From CAZDXB01 sp964509335 (GTDB taxonomy: Bacteria > Bacteroidota > Ignavibacteria > Kapaibacteriales > UBA2268), in assembly GCA_964509335.1 (NCBI GenBank), contig CAZDXB010000005.1, positions 62,001 to 126,000 on the forward strand: a stretch of 64,000 nt of DNA, in the 5' to 3' direction. Shown piece after piece: positions 34,592 through 42,393 of the stretch (position 1 is its first letter; each line of letters opens with the position of its first letter). Position numbers and translations under genes: made by a program. The notes beneath the pieces were generated by a model. That model saw only the letters and a list, made by a program, of their open reading frames with translations, was not told the DNA's origin and made no database searches.

Positions 34592-34694
34592 TTTTCGTTT
34601 TTTTCCATAAATATCAAAATCGCTTTAAAGACAAATTCAATTTATCATAAAAATTGGAAATACAAAATCGAGCGAGCGGGGTTCAAAGCTAAAT

Positions 34695-37445
34695 CTATAA
34701 TTCCATTCCGATACTAAAATACCCTTTAAAGGAACCCCACGCTATCGAGTTGGGATTTTTCAACAAACGGAAACCGCGTCCGAGCGAAAACTTAGCCGGT
34801 CCCAGCGGTGTGTCCAAAGCGGCGCTAATTCCTAGCCCGTGTTTCAAATCTCCGAATCGAATTTTTTCAAAATTTTCCCAAACCGAGCCTAAATCATAAC
34901 GAAGCGAGAAGTATGAGTCAAAAAATATTTGAAAGGGCGCTTTATATCGCAAAGCAAATGACCCTACAGCCTTTTGCCTACCTCTTTGCCAATTTTCGCG
35001 CATACCGAAGAAGTCTTCTTGACCGCCTACGCTATAGAACTCGGGCAACGGAGCGGTCTCGTCTGCAAAACCGAAGAAAACCGAAGGAATAACGGTGAAA
35101 TTGTCTATCGAATAGTTGCTTTTATAAGAGAATTCGGCTTTCGAAAAATTTACAAAATCGGCGCCCGCGGGCGGCGAAGTTTCCAAAAATATATTAACGC
35201 GCTCGCCTATAGTGGGAAAATTTGCTTTATCTTCGGAGTCGAAAATTGTTCCGAGTTTTAAAGTTAGAATATTGTAATACCCTCGCCCGACGCTAGTTTC
35301 CGTTTCCCAGAACCTCTGCCTTTCGTATCGCAATTCCGCTTTCAGCGTACCTTTTCTCTCGAGCTGGGCGCCGAAAGAAGCCTTAGCCCCTATACGTTCT
35401 TCGACTAAATCGCTTACGTTAATATATTTTATTTTATTTCTAGGGGCTTGGCGATTCTTTTGGTATTGTCGGTCAATAGTTCTGTCGTAGTAAATTGAAT
35501 ACGAGCCGGTTAACATTGAATTAAAAATACGCGAGTTTTCGGCTTGCAGCGAGACAAACTGATTTCTTTCGCCGCCGGCTAAGCGAAGAGAAACGCGAGC
35601 GCCGACGTTGAAAACGTTTTCTTGGGTTAAATCCACTCCCAATTGAGCGTAGCGTTCGTTATCTATTCTGCCGCCGATTCTAATCGATTGATTGCCTAAA
35701 TCGTCCACTTCAATAATAATCGCTAAACCTTCGCCGTTTTTTGCTTCGCGTATGGAGATTTCCACGTCCCGAGCGTAATCAACATTTTGAAGATTTTTCC
35801 AGCTCTCAAGTATTTTATTGGCGTTAGCCGCCTCGCCCGCCTTAAATTTCAATTCTCTAAGGATTAGGAAATCGTTAGCGTTCGTTCCCTTTATTTTTAT
35901 TTTCTTAATAATGCCTTTAGATAGGAATAGATTTAAAACGCCGTCGGTTGAGTCGAATATAAAATCTTCAACGTCGGCGAATGAATAACCGAGATTTCTG
36001 AGCGAGGATAATGTCGTCTCGATAGCCGAACGAACTACGGAAGGCGACAGAAAAGTTCCCGAGAATTTAGCGTTTAAGAGAGAGTTGAGTTCTTGAGCTT
36101 CTTCGCCGTTCAATCCTTTCGTTTGAATTTTATTAATTTTGGGAAAAGGCTCGGCTCTGCATTTTAAAACGTCTCCGTTTTTCAAAAATTCTAATTCTAT
36201 ATACTTATAAACGCCCTTAAGAGCAATTTTTTTGAGAGCGTCGTTTATTTGTTTAACTTTTCCGGCGTATCCTCGAAAAGCTTTAGTTATTATAAGAGAG
36301 TCGTTTTCATTAAAACCGTTAATTAAAACCCCGCTCGTGTAGGCGGTTTCGCTTCTAAGTAATTTTGTGAAGAATCTTAAATAAAACGTTGAGTCAATCT
36401 TTTCGTAATATTTACGTTTAATTTTTGGCAGAGCTTTTCTAGCGGCAATCTCTCCTTTTATTATCAAGCTGTCCAAACCGGAGAAGTCGCCCGCGTGATG
36501 AAGTCCGATGTCCGGTTTGATTGAAAAATCCGCGTCAGAAGAGGCTTTGTCGCTGAAACGTTTCATCAATACCGAAACGACTTGGTCGGCAACGTTCCAA
36601 GGTTTATTTAAATCGTTGGGTTTTAGCAACGGCGATATCGTATTTACGGAAACAACCAAATCGGAGCCGCTCTTTTCCGCTTGAGCCGCGGGAATATTCG
36701 CCATCAACCCGCCGTCAACCAGAATTTGAGAATCAATTCGCACGGGGGAGAATCTCAAGGGTATAGCAAAACTAGCCCTAATAGATTTGGAAAGCGAACC
36801 CGAGTCTAAAACGACAGTCTCGCCGCTAACCAAATCCGTAGCCGCCGCGACAAAGGGGATTTTTAAATTTATGAAATCCGAATCTTTATATTCGCCGTTC
36901 CAAATCAAATTTTGCAAAAAAGAGCGGAAGCGCGTCCCTGTTGAAATAGCTTCCGGAGTTATAAACTCGAAATCGTCGAATCTTAAAGTAAGTAAGTTTC
37001 TATCTTCGATAAGTTTTTGGTCGAGAAATAAGTCGCTTCTTTCGCTTTCCTCGGAAAGATACACCAATCTTTCCCAATCGGAGTTCACGGCGATTGAATC
37101 TAATACGTCGGTCTCGTATCCGATTGAATACAGTCCGCCGACAATCGCGCCGACGCTTGTGCCGACGATGTAGTCTATCGGTATTTCGGCGCTGTCGAAA
37201 GTTTTCAAAACGCCTATTTGCGAAAATCCTCTGGCGCCGCCGCCGCTTAAAGCTAACGCTATTTTCGGTCTCCAAGTTTCCGGATGCGGTATAGTCGCGA
37301 CGGGGTATGAGTTAGCGGATTTAATACTGCAAAGACGAAGTATTTTTTCGTTTAAAGTAGCCTCTTCCTTTTCTTCGGCGAAACCAAAGGTAGCCGCGAA
37401 GGCGATAATAGAGGCGGCGATTATTTTAAAATATTTTTTCATCAA
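34695..37445 (-). CDS. Patatin-like phospholipase fused to Omp85-type barrel
   Basis: A 916-residue envelope protein. After the signal peptide (MMKKYFKIIAASIIAFAATFGFA) comes a patatin domain: oxyanion motif GGGARG (68-73), nucleophile GTSVG (Ser97) and catalytic Asp in DGG (244-246), so the Ser-Asp dyad is intact. POTRA-like repeats follow from about 390 to 610 (for example KIKIKGTNANDFLILRELKFKAGE), and a 16-strand Omp85/surface-antigen barrel forms the last 300 residues. This is the PlpD/FplA type Vd autotransporter plan (patatin, POTRA, barrel), in which the phospholipase is displayed outside or faces the periplasm. It probably degrades phospholipids. It lies seven bases after the acylphosphatase gene stop, so they may be co-transcribed. 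Confidence 0.92.
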   Translation of the reverse strand: MMKKYFKIIAASIIAFAATFGFAEEKEEATLNEKILRLCSIKSANSYPVATIPHPETWRPKIALALSGGGARGFSQIGVLKTFDSAEIPIDYIVGTSVGAIVGGLYSIGYETDVLDSIAVNSDWERLVYLSEESERSDLFLDQKLIEDRNLLTLRFDDFEFITPEAISTGTRFRSFLQNLIWNGEYKDSDFINLKIPFVAAATDLVSGETVVLDSGSLSKSIRASFAIPLRFSPVRIDSQILVDGGLMANIPAAQAEKSGSDLVVSVNTISPLLKPNDLNKPWNVADQVVSVLMKRFSDKASSDADFSIKPDIGLHHAGDFSGLDSLIIKGEIAARKALPKIKRKYYEKIDSTFYLRFFTKLLRSETAYTSGVLINGFNENDSLIITKAFRGYAGKVKQINDALKKIALKGVYKYIELEFLKNGDVLKCRAEPFPKINKIQTKGLNGEEAQELNSLLNAKFSGTFLSPSVVRSAIETTLSSLRNLGYSFADVEDFIFDSTDGVLNLFLSKGIIKKIKIKGTNANDFLILRELKFKAGEAANANKILESWKNLQNVDYARDVEISIREAKNGEGLAIIIEVDDLGNQSIRIGGRIDNERYAQLGVDLTQENVFNVGARVSLRLAGGERNQFVSLQAENSRIFNSMLTGSYSIYYDRTIDRQYQKNRQAPRNKIKYINVSDLVEERIGAKASFGAQLERKGTLKAELRYERQRFWETETSVGRGYYNILTLKLGTIFDSEDKANFPTIGERVNIFLETSPPAGADFVNFSKAEFSYKSNYSIDNFTVIPSVFFGFADETAPLPEFYSVGGQEDFFGMRENWQRGRQKAVGSFALRYKAPFQIFFDSYFSLRYDLGSVWENFEKIRFGDLKHGLGISAALDTPLGPAKFSLGRGFRLLKNPNSIAWGSFKGYFSIGMEL

Positions 37446-37451
37446 TCGTTT

Positions 37452-37730
37452 TTATTTGATTGAAAAACTGGAGTAGGCGCCAGTAAAATCTGAAAAATTC
37501 GCTTTAACAAAATCAACGCTAGCGCGAGAAGGACCGCGTTTTAAATGTCTGTGTAACTCTTCTACCGCGGGCTTTGCTCCTTCGGCTACAACTTCCACCT
37601 CGCCGTTGAACAAATTTTTCGCGTAACCTTTCAGCCCCAAAGAATTAGCTTTTTGATAAACGAAGAAGCGAAATCCAACTCCTTGAACTAATCCCGATAT
37701 CGTAAATTTCCCTAATGCTTTTTCTTCCAT
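37452..37730 (-). CDS. Acylphosphatase
   Basis: A 92-residue acylphosphatase, starting at ATG 37730 (MEEKALGKFTISG); an in-frame start five codons earlier is less likely. The phosphate-binding loop GLVQGVGFRFFVYQKA contains the catalytic Arg, and the conserved Asn is in KNLFNGEVEVVAEG. The enzyme hydrolyses acyl phosphates such as 1,3-bisphosphoglycerate in the cytoplasm. It lies between a truncated DJ-1 fragment upstream and the patatin-Omp85 gene downstream, all on the minus strand. Confidence 0.93.
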   Translation of the reverse strand: MEEKALGKFTISGLVQGVGFRFFVYQKANSLGLKGYAKNLFNGEVEVVAEGAKPAVEELHRHLKRGPSRASVDFVKANFSDFTGAYSSFSIK

Positions 37731-37748
37731 AAAAACGCTAATCATCTA

Positions 37749-37916
37749 TTATTCAACATAATTTAATCGTAAACGATAGCAATTAGAATTAACGACCGTT
37801 TTCTTGTCCGAAGCCGCCGTCGTTTCCGCGCAAGCTCTACGAAGAATGTCTATCGTTATGACAGCCTCCGTCTCTTCGGAGCCTTCGGAAATCGGAACGA
37901 GAACTTTGCGTTTCAT
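37749..37916 (-). pseudogene. Truncated DJ-1/PfpI-family fragment
   Basis: A 55-codon frame starting at ATG 37916 begins MKRKVLVPISEGSEETEAV and continues ITIDILRRACAETTAAS, an unmistakable DJ-1/YajL-type N-terminus (usual family length about 180). After about 35 residues the similarity is lost: the tail DKKTVVNSNCYRLRLNYVE runs into a stop 19 bases before the acylphosphatase start. The catalytic cysteine region of DJ-1 is missing, so the gene is a 3'-truncated remnant, probably deleted up to the acylphosphatase gene. DJ-1 proteins act as deglycase- or chaperone-like stress proteins; this fragment cannot. Too short to be a functional domain. Confidence 0.75.
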
Positions 37917-37998
37917 AAGTATCTAAGTCTAATTTATTTTAAAAACTACAATTTAAGGTTTTTTTTGTTAACTTTGAGTTTAAAGAATAAAGTAAAAG

Positions 37999-38030
37999 AG
38001 ACGAAAATAATAAAAAAAATATTTTCGTCT
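37999..38030 (+). promoter_or_regulatory. Leader hairpin upstream of the TPR gene
   Basis: AGACGAAAATA (37999-38009) pairs perfectly with TATTTTCGTCT (38020-38030) round an A-rich loop, 45 bases before the TPR gene start. A TAACTTTG element at 37969-37976 matches the Bacteroidota-type -7 box (TAnnTTTG), so transcription may start shortly before the hairpin. The hairpin may stabilise the 5' end of the message or act as an operator. Confidence 0.4.
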
Positions 38031-38074
38031 ATATTAGATAGAATTTGTATAAACAATGAATAAACAAAGATAAA

Positions 38075-39382
38075 ATGGCGGAACCACAAAAATTAGACGC
38101 GGAAGAATGGCTGGACAAAGGAGACAGCGCGGCGAAAAAAGGATTTTACGAAGAAGCTATTCAGTTATATTCTAACGCGGTAGAAGTTAATCCCAGAGCG
38201 TCTTTCGCTTATTTTAAAAGAGCCGACGCTCTTAGCAAACTTAAACTGTACAGAGAAGCCGTAAGCGATTACAATAGCGCCATCACCTTAAATTCCGATT
38301 TCGCCTTCGCTTATTTCAAAAGAGGGGATTTATTTATTGAACTAAAGCAAACAAAACGGGCTATTGAAGACTTTACTATGGCTCTGCAGCATAATCCCGA
38401 TTTGCACTTCGCCTTTTATAAGCGCGGTTATTGCTATTTTTTAAAGAAAGACTACGACAAAGCGATTGACGATTTCAATAAGGCGATAGAAAAAGACCGG
38501 CATTACACCCAAGCTTATCTTTATAGAGCTAACGCTTACTTCGAGAAAAGAGATTTGGAAAAAGCGATAGAAGATTACACTAACGTTGTAGGATTAGACC
38601 CCGACAACGAGAAAGCATACATTACTCGCGGTATAGCATACGGGCATTTAGACCAGTATAAAGAAGCGCTTAAAGATTATTCCACGGCTATTAAGATTAA
38701 TCCAGAATCGGGAATGGCTTACAATTATCGGGGCTTAATCTTGTTGAACAATAAAATGTACGAAAAAGCAATCGAAGATTTTGATAAAGTAATAAAAATA
38801 AATCCCAACGCCGCGGACGCTTTCAACAACAGAGGCATAGCGTATTTTGCCATAAAAGACTACGAGAACGCAATTTTGGATTACGATAGAGCGATAGAAT
38901 TAAAACCGACAGCTCGATTATATTATAACAGAGCTAACGCTAAATTCAACCGCAAGCGCCATATCGAAGCTATTATCGATTACGACAAAGCTCTCGAAAT
39001 AGAACCAAAATTAACGGCGGCTTATTTTGGCAGAGGCAACGCTAATATACATTTAGAGAATTATAAAGACGCCCTAAAAGATTTCACGAAAGCCATCGCC
39101 GCCGACCCAAAATTCGTTCAAGCATACTTGGGACGCGGCAACGCCTTTATGAAACTGAAATACTTTAAGAAAGCGCTCGAGGATTTCACTTTAGCTTTGG
39201 AAATAAAACCGGAATACTCTCAGGCATATTTAAACAGAGGCTTGGCGTTTAAAAAAATGAATCAAGAAGACAAAGCGGTCGAAGACTTTATAAACTTTCT
39301 AAACGTTCGGCCGAAAAAAGACAAAACGTATCTACAAGTCAAAAGTTGGGTCGAGAAGATGGGGTATTCGGTTATGGAGTGA
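38075..39382 (+). CDS. Tetratricopeptide-repeat protein
   Basis: A 435-residue protein made almost wholly of about 12 TPR repeats of 34 residues, from about residue 8 to 425 (pattern AYFKRGDLFIELKQTKRAIEDFTMALQHNPD-like; each repeat has A/G at the helix contact and ends in NPxx or KPxx). There is no signal peptide or membrane segment, so it is a cytoplasmic scaffold for protein-protein contacts. The repeats have the O-GlcNAc-transferase-like layout, but no enzymatic domain follows. It is transcribed alone; 92 bases separate it from the unknown gene cassette starting at 39475. Confidence 0.9.
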   Translation: MAEPQKLDAEEWLDKGDSAAKKGFYEEAIQLYSNAVEVNPRASFAYFKRADALSKLKLYREAVSDYNSAITLNSDFAFAYFKRGDLFIELKQTKRAIEDFTMALQHNPDLHFAFYKRGYCYFLKKDYDKAIDDFNKAIEKDRHYTQAYLYRANAYFEKRDLEKAIEDYTNVVGLDPDNEKAYITRGIAYGHLDQYKEALKDYSTAIKINPESGMAYNYRGLILLNNKMYEKAIEDFDKVIKINPNAADAFNNRGIAYFAIKDYENAILDYDRAIELKPTARLYYNRANAKFNRKRHIEAIIDYDKALEIEPKLTAAYFGRGNANIHLENYKDALKDFTKAIAADPKFVQAYLGRGNAFMKLKYFKKALEDFTLALEIKPEYSQAYLNRGLAFKKMNQEDKAVEDFINFLNVRPKKDKTYLQVKSWVEKMGYSVME

Positions 39383-39474
39383 TATTGTAAATGAGAAAGT
39401 TTTGATTTTAATATTTTATTTTTTAACTTGTTTTACTTATAAATTTGAAGAAGTATAGAGGTAAGAAACAAATT

Positions 39475-40203
39475 ATGATTGATTTTGCAATTAGGTATCG
39501 AGCGGTTATCTTTACGCCGACCTATGACATTGAACCTAAACCGGATACTTTGACGTATTTTATTAAATCCTTTTTTAAAAAGGAATTGATACCCTCCACT
39601 TATCAAGAGGCTAGCCCCGAAGGTATCGTTAATAGATTTGGTTTAAAATCTAACGACGAAGTTTGGGATATAAAATTTTCTTATAATAGAATTAATATAT
39701 TAAAAATCAACAGAGACGTCGGCGAAACTGAAATGAAGGATTTGAAAACATTCTCGAGCGAAGTAAAGGATACAGTAAATATAATTTTGAATAAATATCC
39801 CCGTAAAGCTAATAGAATTTCACTTATCAGCGAATATTTTTTTGAAGAGATGAAAGAACAAGAGTTCAATTCAATTTTTTCAAAGCTATTTAACTCAATA
39901 TCAACTCATAAAAAAAACGTTCCTTATGAATGGAGTCAAAGATGCGTTTCCAAGGTTAATAAGGCTTTTAATGGAAACGAAGAAACTTTAAATTTCATAA
40001 CTGAAATTAATAAAAGCGAATACGATTTGATGATTAACTCAAAAAAAGAAAATCTCGATAGAATAACTCAAAAATACGAGATTAATACATTTCAGGGAAA
40101 TACTGATTATAGGTTTGAGACTGACGACATAAAATCATTTTACAACAACGCCGTTAATTGGGAAGACTCGATGAAACAAGAAACCTTAAAATTAATGGAG
40201 TAG
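39475..40203 (+). CDS. Unknown protein, first gene of a three-gene cassette
   Basis: A 242-residue protein that I do not recognise with certainty. I chose ATG 39475 (MIDFAIRYRAVIFTPTYDIE), preceded by AGAGGT, over the TTG ten codons upstream. It has a beta-rich first half (VWDIKFSYNRINILKINRDVGE) and a helical second half; the part RISLISEYFFEEMKEQEFNS and the overall length remind me of TIGR04255-type proteins, which are unassigned. No membrane segment, signal or catalytic motif is evident. Codon use is noticeably more AT-rich than in neighbouring core genes. The next gene starts seven bases after its stop, so it is the first of a tight operon of three. Likely an accessory, horizontally acquired function. 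Confidence 0.6.
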   Translation: MIDFAIRYRAVIFTPTYDIEPKPDTLTYFIKSFFKKELIPSTYQEASPEGIVNRFGLKSNDEVWDIKFSYNRINILKINRDVGETEMKDLKTFSSEVKDTVNIILNKYPRKANRISLISEYFFEEMKEQEFNSIFSKLFNSISTHKKNVPYEWSQRCVSKVNKAFNGNEETLNFITEINKSEYDLMINSKKENLDRITQKYEINTFQGNTDYRFETDDIKSFYNNAVNWEDSMKQETLKLME

Positions 40204-40210
40204 ATAAATT

Positions 40211-40969
40211 ATGACAAACGATATAAATTTTTTTGAATCAGATTTAATAAGTAAACAAGAATCTCATAAAAGCTTTTTTTATTATGACTTTATATTGTAT
40301 CTAGAAAATGAAAAGTCAATAACAAAAACCGCTTTAGAAGTCGGAAGGTCAGATATCAATTTACTTGATTCTATTACAGCTATTGGAAATCAAAATGCTA
40401 ACTGGTATAACACAGAAAATCTAAATACTATTGACGAAAACGACTTTTTCGACTTTATTAATTTGAAACGATGTAATGAACCTGAAACAATTGATACAAG
40501 AAGCTCTCTTGAAAACAAGATAAATCGAAAAAGAGAGGAAGAACTGCTGAAGAAATTTACTCCAAAATTTTTAGAAGCTATCGAGGACGAGGATTTTGAA
40601 TTTGGCTACATCTCTAAGAGCGAAACAATCATAAGAGAACAACTAGAAATTAATGCTTTAGCTACAAGAAATTGGTTAAATCATATTTTTATTAGGAACT
40701 TCCACAATGAAAAAATATTGATTGGAATTTTAAGAATACTAGGCCGGTTCGAAGAAAAGACAATATTTCCTCAGGGAAATACTATGGCTCTTGCCGCGCT
40801 ATCGCACAAAAATCCGGAAATCAAGGAACTAGCAATAAGAGCTTTTGAAAACTGGTCTTCAATAAATAGCTTAAAAACACTTAAGAAAATAAAAGTTAAA
40901 CCGGACTGGCTGCAAGAGTACCTAGTAGATGTGATTTCCGATTTAGAATCTGAATTATGTCTTACTTAG
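40211..40969 (+). CDS. Unknown protein with HEAT-like C-terminus, second gene of cassette
   Basis: A 252-residue acidic protein without signal or membrane segment. The first 120 residues are Asn/Asp-rich and of no recognised family (MTNDINFFESDLISKQESHKSF). The C-terminal third is helical and resembles one or two HEAT repeats (LAALSHKNPEIKELAIRAFENWSS, LKTLKKIKVKPDWLQEYLVDVISDL), so it is likely a protein-binding scaffold. Its gene starts seven bases after the first gene and its end overlaps the third by 13 bases, which implies translational coupling and a joint function. AT-rich composition as for the other two. Confidence 0.6.
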   Translation: MTNDINFFESDLISKQESHKSFFYYDFILYLENEKSITKTALEVGRSDINLLDSITAIGNQNANWYNTENLNTIDENDFFDFINLKRCNEPETIDTRSSLENKINRKREEELLKKFTPKFLEAIEDEDFEFGYISKSETIIREQLEINALATRNWLNHIFIRNFHNEKILIGILRILGRFEEKTIFPQGNTMALAALSHKNPEIKELAIRAFENWSSINSLKTLKKIKVKPDWLQEYLVDVISDLESELCLT

Positions 40970-41445
40970 TTAGAAAAATAAATAAATCCAAATGGTTCCA
41001 AATAGATATTTCATCTGATAGCGACGCAAGCGGCGACGCTATTACGAATTGTTTAAGGACAAATAAAAACACTTTGTCTTTTTGGAAAATTAAAGACAAA
41101 AGAAATATAGAAAGCGTAATTTTAGCGTTAACGGCAAGCGCTGATCATCTCGAAACTATTGATATCGTGGTTCTTGAAAACAAAGAAATTGAAGAACAAA
41201 TAGATGTAGTCCCAACAACGGGCAATTCCCCGTATGAGCCTATGAATTCGGCTCATAGAGACTTAACCGATATAACTTACTCAAAATTAGGTATAATAAA
41301 AGATTGTATAATCAAAGCTATTAGAAAAGATTTATTGAAAAGGTTCACGAGAAGCAAGTTGAAATCTATTTTAATAAAAGCGATAGAAAACGGCAAATTA
41401 AATCCTGAAGATTTAAAAGATAGCGTACGCTCTAAAGTGATATGA
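40957..41445 (+). CDS. Unknown protein, third gene of cassette
   Basis: A 162-residue protein of unknown family. It opens with beta-strand-like segments (YLVRKINKSKWFQIDISSDSD), has a middle with a helix and strand alternation (VILALTASADHLETIDIVVLENKE), and a basic C-terminal helix pair (KAIRKDLLKRFTRSKLKSILIKAIENGKL). The ATG at 40957 lies inside the last codons of the preceding gene (13-base overlap). No catalytic motif is seen. Together with its two upstream neighbours it forms a compact AT-rich operon whose function cannot be inferred; defence, toxin control or regulation are all possible. Confidence 0.6.
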   Translation: MSYLVRKINKSKWFQIDISSDSDASGDAITNCLRTNKNTLSFWKIKDKRNIESVILALTASADHLETIDIVVLENKEIEEQIDVVPTTGNSPYEPMNSAHRDLTDITYSKLGIIKDCIIKAIRKDLLKRFTRSKLKSILIKAIENGKLNPEDLKDSVRSKVI

Positions 41446-41576
41446 AATCCCCTTAATTTTATATTCTGTAAGATAATAGCAAATCGCTCAATCTCTATTA
41501 ACAACAAGAACTGATTGGAGAAAAAGACTATACATAAAAAACGTGAAAATCGATATTGTTTCGAAAGACGAATGAT

Positions 41577-42353
41577 CTAATCCGCTCTCGGCGGCGACCA
41601 ACCGTCTCTTTTCCATTTTACTAACTCGATTTTAACGCTCCCAACGTAAAGCTTCATTTTCGCTTTAATCGGAACGCTCGCTTTGTCGTCGGAAAACCAG
41701 CCTTCAAAGTAGCCCTTTAAACCGTAAATTCCCGTCCATTTGGCTTTCCCGTTGAAATAAATTGTCCTTACGTTGTAATCTACGGCGTCGATTCCCACGG
41801 ATTCAATCTTATTTTGAAAATTAATTATTGTGCGAACGTCGTCGTCGTCCATTATAGTAGGAACGCTTATAGTTTTGTCCATCTTAGTAAATTGTCTGGC
41901 TAAAAAAAACAAAGACAGTCCGTCGTTGTATTTTTTATCGGTATAGTAAGTAGAGTCGTAATATATCTTTTTTCTAATCCATTTTCTGTTTCTAATAAAA
42001 CCGTCGTCGTAACGGTAGTCGATTTCCTGAAAATCCCAACTGCCGTCGCTAAGCTGCATATGTCCTTCGAACCTGCGCGAAAAAGCCAGAGAACTGTCAA
42101 GCCAACTTTCAAAGACGGCGTGCAACTCGACGAAGGGAATGTCGGGATTAGAGTCCATATTTGCCTTAGCCTTATAGGTTTGCACTCCGTAAATCTCGTC
42201 GGTTCCGTTCGTTTGGATTTTGATATGACCCAAAGTAATCCCGATGAACGAAACTTTGTATTCCAAAACTTCGCCTTGGCTTATAACGCCCGAAGCGTTA
42301 GCCGTACCGCTTATTAAAAATACGGCGCAGATATATAGAATGATTTTTTTCAT
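41577..42353 (-). CDS. DUF3108 exported protein
   Basis: A 258-residue protein with signal peptide MKKIILYICAVFLISGTANA. The body is the DUF3108 beta-rich fold: an opening GEVLEYKVSFIGITLGHIKIQT, then DPFV-like PDIPFVELHAVFESWLDSSLAFSRRFEG and the end YFEGWFSDDKASVPIKAKMKLYVGSVKIELVKW. Members are periplasmic or outer-membrane-associated proteins of unknown role, common in Bacteroidota and Proteobacteria. It is downstream of the DUF5686 gene on the same strand (41 bases between), so both may be one transcript for envelope biogenesis. Confidence 0.85.
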   Translation of the reverse strand: MKKIILYICAVFLISGTANASGVISQGEVLEYKVSFIGITLGHIKIQTNGTDEIYGVQTYKAKANMDSNPDIPFVELHAVFESWLDSSLAFSRRFEGHMQLSDGSWDFQEIDYRYDDGFIRNRKWIRKKIYYDSTYYTDKKYNDGLSLFFLARQFTKMDKTISVPTIMDDDDVRTIINFQNKIESVGIDAVDYNVRTIYFNGKAKWTGIYGLKGYFEGWFSDDKASVPIKAKMKLYVGSVKIELVKWKRDGWSPPRAD

Positions 42354-42393
42354 ACCTTAATAATTTAATCTCAATTCAAATATAGCAAATACT

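Noticed and set aside
33863..34694. TPP riboswitch near thiamine pyrophosphokinase
   Set aside because: No thi-box (CTGAGA / ACCTGATC-like) sequence was seen upstream of 34591.
37000..37294. Arg-rich frames on both strands opposite the patatin domain
   Set aside because: They are antisense or shifted readings of the patatin-Omp85 gene; high Arg comes from CGN-rich complement codons.
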